Below, one piece after another: positions 56,236 to 64,000 of a stretch of 64,000 bases of DNA (its first letter is position 1; each line of letters starts with the position of its first letter). Source of the DNA: Prochilodus magdalenae (Eukaryota; Chordata; Actinopteri; Characiformes; Prochilodontidae); assembly GCA_024036415.1 (NCBI GenBank), contig JAMWET010004109.1, positions 28,501 through 92,500 of the forward strand. Reading direction: 5' to 3'. The position numbers and the translations under genes are program-made. Under the pieces are notes generated by a model. The model saw only the letters and a program-made list of their open reading frames with translations, was not told where the DNA came from and did no database searches.

Positions 56236-57464
56236 AGTGTACAGTCATGTACTTGTACTGTGTACTCTGAGCTATGATCACCACTTTCCAAATATGAGGG
56301 ATTCTGTTAGCTCCAGCTATAGCTCCACTTCTTCATCATCGTCATATGTAACTGAAGAGCCTTTGAAATGCTGAAAACAATGACCACAAACTTTTTAATA
56401 TCCTCCAGTTCTGCCAGCGTGCTGCTAATTCCTCTCCTGTTAGCATAACGCACTGGTCTGAATTAGCAGATCAGGGAGCGCTAAAAGCCAGCGAGCGCCT
56501 TGTTTGCTGCCTTCTGGCACACGCTCCACTGGCAGTGTAATGTGGCCTTCGAGAGCTTGCTTGCAATGTGCTTTTGCATCACTAAGTACCAGCGCTATGC
56601 TGCTAACGCTCCGACTTCAGGCATGCATACCTCCTTAAAAAGCAGCGCCGCTCTCTGCGCGCCTCCGAATGAAAGAGGAAAGTGCTCCGCTGTGATGAGC
56701 TGCTTAATTTGAACCATCAAATCAGAGGCTACACGCCTGCGGTTATTTGCGAGCGACGTGAAGCCCTGAAAGAACTTCAACATTCCAGCTGTCTAATTAA
56801 CATTTTTCAGATTCGCCAAAGCTAACGAGATGCCATGGCTAACATGCATACATATATTTAGGCCGTGTGGGTGTGCGCGGGGCTGCTGTGTTTACCAGAG
56901 CCTTAGAGCGGAATCGGTTTCCCTTCCCTGCTGGAGTAGATATTAGCCAAAACGTTAGCTTTATTAGCTAGTTTCGCTAAAAATAGCCTATTAAGTGCAG
57001 CCTGCTAATTAAATAAGCACCACAGCAATTAGCATGCTAATATGGCTTCAGATAGGAAGCATTAGCGTGTCCTAATGCTCTTGGCTTCCTCAGATGGAAA
57101 AGAACGGCTATAGCACTTTGCTCTACATGCGGCTACGGCAAACACGTAATCCTCTTAGATCTCGTGGACTAAAGAGGCCGTGCATATCGTCCCAGTGTGA
57201 ATCCCTGGAGCTGGGTCTTCTGAAGTCTTATTGAACTTCACAAAGCTCACATTCGATTACAGCTCTGAAACCGGCTTCGCCCCAATTAGCCGTCTCAGCA
57301 CCCTATCTCCGGTACTGATGCCCAGAACATGCTACTGATACTGAGGGTCAAAGGGTCAAACCGTGAGCCAAAGCCCATTTCCACTGATGAATACAGATTC
57401 TTCGCTCCAGAGGAACTCTCCCAGACGGGGTGCATAATGAGATGAGTCGGAAACACGGGCCTTT
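56236..57464. other. non-repetitive DNA
   Basis: No gene recognised. 56400-57250 is complex sequence with many GCTAAT/TTAGC words. Confidence 0.35.
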
Positions 57465-58385
57465 TAAGGTTTTTATTAAGTTACAAGTTTATAAAATCCA
57501 ACACGTATGCACCAAACAGTTTCTTCCACATGCACAGTTTAAGTAGAACGGACAAAAAACCCCAGCTGCGTTTCAATATGAAACACCAGAAATGCTATAG
57601 GCGAGTCATCTCACAGAGATCAGGCATCAATACATCAGTATTTAAACCTCATGGCCAGGTGCGGTAGAAAACATCCGTAGGTTATCTGTCCTGGCCCAAT
57701 TGAAAAATATATACTCATATATTTACATCTGGAAATAAGGAGATCGTCAACGGATACTCAGCTGTGTTGGCTGTTAAAGGTTCAAACTTGAAACAGAACA
57801 TCCAGTTTTACCCAAGAAACTCAGGGACATCAGATTATCAGAGACCATTTACAGCTAAACGAGTGGTTTTATAGAATAGAGCCCTAAAAAAAGAAAAAGA
57901 AAAAAAAAAAAGAAAAAGGAGAAACAACAAATCCAAATCAAAGCAGCGACAATTCGGAATTGATGTGTCCGGACGTTGGGTGCTGTATTAAGCACGTACC
58001 TTCGTGGAATCTGAGAGCCACCGGCGGTAAATAGGCTCAGTAAAGAACAAAGACACCAGAGATATTCATAAAATCACTGTGCTTGCGGCTCGGCCGGGAA
58101 AAGACGAAAAATAAATAAATAAAAATGAATAAACAGCAACAAAGCAGATGTAATGATCAAGGCGACAGGCTTTTCAGGGGGTTTCGGAACAGCGAAATCG
58201 ATAACTCTGTCCCGGAATTATAAACAACCTTGAAAAAAATAAAGAACATAGATAGATAGATATATAAGAGCAGAACGGAGAGGAAGAGAAAGGTGTGCGC
58301 CTACTTCTGTTTCTACGTTTGAGGCATAAATCACATAATACTCATATACATACGTCACTGTCGTACTCACTGCGTGTCCTGACAG
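57465..58385 (-). other. 3'UTR-like sequence
   Basis: Read on the minus strand this 900-base segment has 3'UTR character: non-repetitive, AT-rich, without long frames, with a Pumilio-type TGTAAATA (plus 57720-57727) and ending in a canonical AATAAA (plus 57472-57477) shortly before a change in composition. It lies downstream of a possible exon at 59548-59780 on the same strand. The evidence is motif-based only; without transcripts it could be ordinary intergenic DNA. Confidence 0.4.
57472..57477 (-). terminator. candidate polyadenylation signal
   Basis: AATAAA on the minus strand in the context CTTAATAAAAACC, at the end of the 3'UTR-like segment. The motif is common by chance, so support depends on that context. 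Confidence 0.35.
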
Positions 58386-58389
58386 ACCT

Positions 58390-59315
58390 GTAGAGCACTA
58401 ATGGGGGGCACAGTGGTGGGGGTGGGGCGAGGGGGGGTGGGGTAAACTGGTGTTGTTGGGTTAAGGTGGCTCAGAGTGGTGGTGGGGCGGAAGTGGCAGA
58501 GTGGTGGTGATGGAGAGGGAGGTGGTGGTTAATGTGGTGTTGTTGGGTTGAGTGGGGGGTCGTAGTTGTGGTGAAGGGCGGAAGTGGCTGGTGATGGAGA
58601 CGGGGGTCAGAGTGGTGGTGGAGGGGAAGAGGGGTCAGACTAGTGGGGCGAAGCAGGTTCAGAGTGGTGGTGGGGGTTGGGGGTTGCGGGGCAGAGTGGT
58701 GGGGCCGGCGGGGATGAGAAGTGGTGGTGCCGTCGGGTGGGGTTTCTCAGAGTTATGGTGATGGGGCGGGTGGGTGCTGAGTGGTTACTGTGGTGGGGCA
58801 AAGGGGGTGGTGGTGGTTGGGAGAGAGGGACACAGAGTGATGGTGCTCAAGGTTGTACAGGGGGGTCTCAGAATAGTGGTGGTGGTAGTGCGGGTCAGAG
58901 TGGTGGTGGGGTGGGGGCTTTAGGGTAGTGGTGGGGTGAGGAGTTGCAGGGCAGAGTGGTGGGGCCGGCGGGTCAGAGAAGTGGTGGTGTTGTCTGGTGG
59001 GGGGTTTCAGAGTGATGGTGCTGTGGTGGGGAGGGCGCTGAGTGGTTGTCGTGGTGGGGCAAAGGGGGTGGTGGTGGTTGGGAGGGGGCAGAGTGATGCT
59101 GGTCAAGATTTTTCAGGGGGTGTCAGAGTGGTGGTGGTGGTGGTAGGGCTAGGGAGTGTCAGTGATGGTCTGGGGGGGCAGCAGAGTGGTGGTGGTTGGG
59201 CGAGGGGCGCTCAGAGGAGGGTCGGTGGGGGTTCGGGGGAGCAGCAGAGTGCTGGTGGTTGGGCGAGGGTGGGGGTCAGAGTGGTGGTGGTGGTGGGGGT
59301 TCAGGGGGCTCTTCT
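58390..59315. repeat. G-rich irregular minisatellite
   Basis: Units of GGTGGTGGGG, CAGAGTGGTGGTG and similar, with a larger duplication: the GTTGCAGGGCAGAGTGGTGG type word occurs at about 58683 and 58943, and the sequences after each are similar for about 150 bases. Many runs of three or more G on the plus strand could form quadruplexes. Frames through it are repeat products. Confidence 0.85.
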
Positions 59316-59547
59316 CGTTAGGAGCCTCTGAAATGAATGTGAATCGCTTAAAGACTCAGAAACACCAGAGCAGGACGGGTGCAAGGACGCCCTCCAACTT
59401 CCTTGGTGCTGGCGCAGGGAAAAGATGGCAGCGGGAGCTCTGGCATCAGTCAATCAGGAGTCTGCATTGTGACAGCCTCAATAACAGCACAGAAATCAAT
59501 ATCTCATTGACTGGGCTGCCGCAGCCTAATCGCGGGGCTCCAGACGT

Positions 59548-59780
59548 TCATGGACGCGTGGGAGGGAACAGATAGGCCGGCCAGATTGGAGCTCTCTCTG
59601 ACAGGCCACCGCGGGCCGCTCCGCACCTGCTCTTGTTGAGTAAGCTGAAGGCCCGGGTCACCTTGGTTCGTTTGTTGGTGCGCTGCAGAGTCAGCGGGGT
59701 GGAAACCTGTCCTTCCTTACAGACTGACCAGCTCGCATTTACCCCGGTTACAGTCACTTCGTCAGTTTGGTAAGTGAAAA
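59548..59780 (-). CDS. possible protein-coding exon, unknown gene
   Basis: The minus strand has an open stretch from a stop near 59785 to about 59548. It reads TDEVTVTGVNASWSVC, then STPLTLQRTNKRTKVTRAFS and LLNKS, a composition that looks like real protein and unlike the repeat peptides of this window. A plausible splice donor, AGCAG|GTGCGG, falls at 59627/59626. A convincing upstream acceptor is not seen. Against it, the plus strand shows a good acceptor (CCTTCCTTACAG ending at 59722) and donor (GTAAGT at 59770), which would define a different 47-base exon. I do not recognise the protein. The 3'UTR-like segment at 57465-58385 lies downstream on the same strand. Confidence 0.22.
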
Positions 59781-59898
59781 CGAGTCAACACATCATCCCT
59801 ACGTAACAGATTTCTGCACATCCGAGCTGAGTTTAAAATTTCGTTACTGTGTTCAAAGAGACACGAGTGAGCTCTCAAGAAAAAAAAAAAAAAAAGAG

Positions 59899-60700
59899 CC
59901 ACCTTGTGTGTTTAAGGTGGTAGTACATTCAGGTTCCAGCAGATGGCGCCACACGAGGATGATGGGGCTATAGATACCTGTGGGCTGTGAGTGACAGGAT
60001 CCGTAGATTGGGAAGAGGTGCTACAGTGCAGGGAATGGAATGGATGACATGCGTGAGTCAGACGGGAGCTTACTAAATGACTAGCATTTGGAGGACTGAC
60101 CTGTGGTTAGCCGGTAGGCAAGTCATGACATCACATGACCTTGTTAAACCAATCAAATGCAATGTCTTTAGACACGGACGTGAGCCAGTGGCACACATCA
60201 CATTGTTGGCGAGTGAACGTTGCAAATAGGTCATCCCGAAAAGAGGACTGCTAGGCGTCCGTCCAGGTACCGAGCCGGCCTACAGGACTGGGAGTCGAGA
60301 AACCGGACTATCCGGCCTTAAACCGGACATGTGGTCACCCTACAGGTAACGCTAGCTACTAGCATTAGCTCCAAGTGATTAGCCTAGCTAACTAAATTGT
60401 CACAAGGCAGATGTTAATGACTGGCTAAAAGGATGACTGCATGTGGGCGTGGCCAAAGACCATAGTGTGAAGGAAGTAGCTGAATCTGCAGGTGTATGGA
60501 AGTGTACAGGTCTACCAGCCGTGGCTAAAATCCCAGTCTACAGGGGATTCTCCTCGGAATTGTGCCAGGGAGGCATCCACCAAATCTGGACCACCTGACC
60601 AATCCTGTGATGGAAGAGTGTCTGAACATTGATGTGGCTACATCCTTGTCCAAGCCAATCACAGCGGGTATTGGTGCTCGTGGAGGTCACATGGTATTAG
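59899..60700 (+). mobile_element. family B Tc1 derivative, split by repeat F
   Basis: Leader at 59899-60036 (CACCTTGTGTGTTTAAGGTG, CTATAGATACCTGTGGGC, GATTGGGAAGAGGTGCTACA). It is interrupted from about 60037 to 60395 by other sequence and resumes at AGATGTTAATGACTGGCTAA. Then come the helix-turn-helix-like region (about 60475-60535) and the C-terminus, GTATTGGTGCTCGTGGAGGT (about 60669). The catalytic core is missing as in the other B copies. Confidence 0.7.
60037..60395 (+). repeat. repeat F copy 2 and unidentified insert in family B
   Basis: 60037-60190 matches the reverse complement of 16655-16805. The rest (to 60395) contains AACCGGACTATCCGGCCTTA and GGACATGTGGTCACCCTAC, which resembles other transposon termini but cannot be placed. 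Confidence 0.55.
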
Positions 60701-60856
60701 GTAGGTTTCAGCCACAGGCTCATTTCATCCGGTGGGCTTCTCTTTACATAGAGTAGTACTGATGTTTTCATCTCGGTCAATGGGTCACCTCGGTGACACC
60801 TGTCCAATCCAGAGATGGGTAGCGATGGATGGGTTACGAAAACAGGACACATAGTG

Positions 60857-61110
60857 GTTGGGGTGGCGCAGCAGAGAACACCACTGCCCACCAGGAAGTT
60901 ACCGGCCCATTTGGGAGACTGGGGTTCAATTCCCCGTCTTGGTGACCATGCTGTACCACACCAATCAGGACTAATTATCTTCGGTGATATTCTTTACTCA
61001 CACTTCTCTAGCGCATATAGGAGCAAGCGGAATAATGACACCGGTGAACTCTCCTGTTCTGCGTTCCGCTTGTTGTGGCTGAGATCCGCTAATCTCATCA
61101 CAAACTGTAT
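60857..61110 (+). mobile_element. tRNA-derived SINE head
   Basis: A-box-like GGGTGGCGCAGCAG (60860-60873) and a B box GGTTCAATTCC (60923-60933) that matches the consensus GGTTCRANTCC, at tRNA-like spacing. The body contains TACCACACCAATCAGGACTA. No anticodon stem folds to a proper tRNA by eye, so it is a SINE rather than a tRNA gene. Confidence 0.55.
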
Positions 61111-62655
61111 CCTATTATAGCTTCTACCACTTCCAGAGCTCCAGCGATCTTTAGGGCTGTTCCTGCAACCTCAGGCAACCCCATAATACCCAGCAAATCA
61201 AGGTGTGGGCTGTTTTCCTCCCTCCATCGGCACTTTCGAGAGGCTTTCAGCCTCCTGACGTCTGTCAAAAGCGCTATAAAATTTTCAGCGTTAAGCTAAT
61301 TTGCGCTGAAGTGCTCCACATCGTGTCACTTAGCGCCATCTCCTCGAGCTTATTTACCCGTTTACCAACTTCAGAGCTAACAAAGGAGCCGCCGGCGCTT
61401 CGGCAGCTTGCAGGAATTTGGTACGACGGTGTTCAGGCTCTCGTCACGGCACTGGTTTTATTCCGAGCTCTCCTACGGAGCTGAATCTAACGGGGGCACG
61501 TTTGAGGTACCCCACTTGTAGGATACGGGATGCTAGCAGAGCTAGAAAGAAACTGGGAGCCGGTGGGGGAAATTGCACGCCTAGCCGGTTCTGCCATTTA
61601 ACAAGAACAGCCCCTTCTCTTCTGAAACCCCGAGCCTTAATTGTGCAGAATGCCTAATGCACAAGTCATTTATTATTAAAGAGGTGCGAGAGGAGAGGAA
61701 CAAAACGTTAAATCCCATCAAAGGGACACAGAAGTGGCTTCTCCTGCTCAGGAACTGACAGTTCTGTTAGAGGCCTAATAGCGATCCACTCTGGAGTAAT
61801 GGGAATGTGGGGGGAAGTTAGATTAAAAGAGATAGAGCGAAAGAAAATGGGACCGGCTTCTGAGATGCTGAGATCGTTGGGTAAGGGGCTGCACACTTAC
61901 CCGCACCTGGAACCTTTCTTTCAAGCCCTGACCTTGAAGGGAAGAGGATGGGAAAGGTCTCTGGAGGGGAGAACTTCAATCACCACCAGCCTCCATTTGG
62001 ACACATCACTTCGGTTCAGGTGGGAGCTCAGAGGTAAAATAAGAACAAGGTAGGAGCTTATTCGGAGTGTCCACATAGACACGGGTGTCACTTGGTTCTA
62101 GATACGTGTTGTCTTTCTATGAAGCTTCCAAAAAAGCGCAATAAACAGCAAATTCCTAGAAATGCTGTTAAGCGGTCGTATCACCGGGGGCGGGACAAAA
62201 CTCACGACTGCAGGAGCGCACCGGAAGTCTGGAAACTAGAGAAGCTAGAGGTCGTTCTGATGCTTTGTCCTCTACGATGTCTGCTTTGGTACGTACATGG
62301 ACTTTAAGGCATTGATCGTTTTGAAGAACCCAATGCAAAAATGACGGAAGCTGCACTCCAGGCATGGGAGTATGCTTCCCAGGAAGCTAGACCTGAAACC
62401 AGGAAGAACAGCGAGAGCTTCTGTGAGCGTGCTACTAAAACGCATCTCCGCGATGATCAAGCACGCTAATTCAGTGAGCGTTCCAGCTGTGGTAATCAGT
62501 CTTCCGCTTGTTTCCTTCAGGATGAGCCATCTTGTGTATATGTTCGGCGTTCCGGCATTCCCCAAAAGGGACTGACATGGATATGGGGAGGGCAAGCCCA
62601 TCAAGCCCATCAAGCCTTAGAGAGATGGGTAGCGATGGATGGATGGATGCCTTGG
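61111..62655. other. non-repetitive DNA
   Basis: No gene recognised. Open frames such as 61708-61896 and 62272-62613 (minus) have no familiar motif. Confidence 0.35.
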
Positions 62656-62659
62656 GCAA

Positions 62660-62706
62660 TAACCTGTAAGTTGCTCTGTATAAGAGCGTCAGCTAAATGC
62701 CATATA
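62660..62706 (+). repeat. SINE/LINE 3' tail interrupted by a Tc1-like element
   Basis: TGTAAGTTGCTCTGTATAAG then AGCGTCAGCTAAATGCCATA. This is the form of a very common fish retroposon 3' tail. The Tc1-like element begins immediately after a TA at 62705-62706. Confidence 0.6.
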
Positions 62707-64000
62707 CAGTGGGGAAAATAAGTATTTAGTCAGTCACCAATTGTGCAAGTTGTCCCACTTAAAAAGATGAGAGAGGCCTGTAATTGACATCATAGGTAGA
62801 CCTCAACTATGAGAGACAAAATGTGGAAAAAAATTGAGAAAGTCATTTTGTCTGATTTTTAAAGAATTTATTTGCAAATAATGGTGGAAAACAAGTATTT
62901 GGTCAATAACAAAAGTTCATCTCAATACTTTGTTGTATATCCTTTGTTGGCAATGACAGAGGTCAAACGTTTTCTGTAAGTCTTCACAAGGTTGGCACAC
63001 ACTGTTGCTGGTATGTTGGCCCATTCCTCCATGCAGATCTCCTCTAGAGCAGTGATGTTTTGGGGCTGTCGGCGGGCAACACGGACTTTCAACTCCCTCC
63101 AAAGGTTTTCGATGGGGTTGAGATCGGGAGACTGGCTAGGCCACTCCAGGACTTTGAAATGTTTCTTACGAAGCCACTCCTTTGTTGCCCTGGCAGTGTG
63201 CTTGGGATCATTGTCATGCTGAAAGACCCAGCCACGTTTCATCTTCATTGCCCTTGCTGATGGAAGGAGGTTTGCACCCAAAATCTCACAATACATGGCC
63301 CCATTCATTCTTTCATGTACACGGACCAGTCGTCCTGGTCCCTTTGCAGAGAAACAGCCCCAAAGCATGATGTTGCCACCCCCATGCTTCACAGTTGGTA
63401 TGGTGTTCTTTGGATGCAACTCCGCATTCACTTTCCTCCAAACACGACGAGTTGTGTTTTTTACCAAATAGTTCTACTTTGGTTTCATCTGACCATATGA
63501 CATTCTCCCAATACTCTTCTGGAACATCCAAATGCTCTCTAGCAAACTTCAGACGTGCCTGGATATGGACTGGCTTAAGCAGGGGGACACGTCTGGCACT
63601 GCAAGATCTGAGTCCCTGGCGTCGTAGTGTGTTGCTGATGGTAGCCTTTGTAACGTTGGTCCCAGCTTCCTGCAGGTCATTCACTAGATCCCCCCTTGTG
63701 GTTCTGGGATTTTTCCTTACCGTTCTTGTGATCATTTTGACCCCACGGGCTGAGATCTTGCGTGGAGCCCCAGATCGAGGGAGATTAGTAGTGGTCTTGT
63801 AGGTCTTCCATTTTCTGATTATTGCTCCCACAGTAGATTTCTTCACATCAAGCTGCTTGCCTATTGCAGATTCAGTCTTCCCAGCCTGGTGCAGGTCTAC
63901 AATTCGGTTTCTGGTGTCCTCCGACAGCTTTTTCGTCTTCACCATAGTGGAGTTTGGAGTGTGAGTGTCTGAGGTTGTAGGCAGGTGTCTTTTATACTGT
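62707..64000 (-). mobile_element. Tc1-like transposon, right end outside window
   Basis: The left terminus starts CAGTGGGGAAAATAAGTATT after a TA dinucleotide, the target used by Tc1/mariner elements. A second related motif, GGAAAACAAGTATTTGGTCA, lies about 175 bases inside (62885), as expected for an inverted-repeat/direct-repeat type terminus. The transposase gene lies on the minus strand. Its other terminus would lie beyond 64000, so the target duplication cannot be checked. Confidence 0.9.
62922..63945 (-). pseudogene. Tc1/mariner transposase (DD34E), one frameshift
   Basis: Transposase of the Tc1 type, which cuts and joins its own element at TA sites in the nucleus. Start ATG at 63945; stop at about 62922; about 340 residues across two frames, the usual family length. 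Order: N-terminal helix-turn-helix ([17 protein letters not shown], then [20 protein letters not shown]), second HTH ([20 protein letters not shown]), first Asp in [12 protein letters not shown], a glycine-rich [16 protein letters not shown], second Asp in [11 protein letters not shown], Glu in LNPIENLW; 34 residues separate the second Asp and the Glu. The frame breaks at a run of six T on the plus strand (63457-63462), between the first Asp and the glycine-rich segment, so one base is extra or missing there. All three catalytic residues remain. It is apparently the youngest Tc1 copy in the window. Confidence 0.9.

Noticed and set aside
60857..60940. tRNA gene
   Set aside because: A and B boxes are present, but no cloverleaf with a proper anticodon arm could be folded by eye; a tRNA-derived SINE explains it.

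Overview
This window looks like a non-genic stretch of a vertebrate nuclear chromosome, most likely a ray-finned fish. It has long tandem minisatellites in many different unit sizes, several lineages of decayed Tc1/mariner transposons, tRNA-derived SINE pieces, (TATC)n-tailed LINE-like ends and hAT-type MITEs. An otophysan (characin or catfish relative) is my best guess from the repeat types, with low confidence. Nothing looks prokaryotic. The long open frames are nearly all passages through tandem arrays that happen to lack stops.

Layout. 1-535 CT-rich simple repeats; 1435-2710 and 3770-4090 a 51-bp minisatellite; 5700-6200 a tandem-duplicated dispersed repeat; 10059-11409 a terminal-inverted-repeat element carrying a 33-bp minisatellite, with a truncated second copy at 12545-12860; 14330-15450 an LTR-like piece, a Tc1 remnant and an interspersed repeat; 17362-18345 a 28/40-bp minisatellite; 19.5-23.4 kb a cluster of nested Tc1 deletion derivatives; 24.3-25.5 kb a 27-bp minisatellite inside an inverted pair of Tc1 fragments; 26.8-27.7 kb a 20-bp minisatellite; 30.8-33.1 kb Tc1, LTR-like and AT-rich foldback remnants; 33.8-35.4 kb a 21-24-bp minisatellite running into a SINE head; 35.8-41.1 kb more Tc1 and MITE remnants; 41.1-44.3 kb a 27-bp minisatellite with a 984-bp higher-order repeat; 48.1-49.0 kb a nested MITE; 49.6-52.1 kb a 36-bp array between direct repeats; 53.1-55.6 kb a 41-bp array; 57.5-58.4 kb a 3'UTR-like segment on the minus strand; 58.4-59.3 kb a G-rich array; 59.5-59.8 kb a possible exon; 62.7-64 kb a nearly intact Tc1-like element cut by the window end.

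The only near-complete protein gene is the Tc1 transposase pseudogene at 62922-63945 (minus), which has one frameshift in a homopolymer. The best hint of a host gene is the minus-strand 3'UTR-like sequence (57465-58385) with a possible exon upstream.

The main theme is that tandem arrays repeatedly arise from, or sit inside, transposable elements. One array expands a Tc1-derivative segment, one appears to expand the 5' end of a SINE, one lies inside an element with terminal inverted repeats, and one lies between 165-bp direct repeats. By rough addition the arrays cover about a quarter of the window. Family names A-H, J and K are local labels only.
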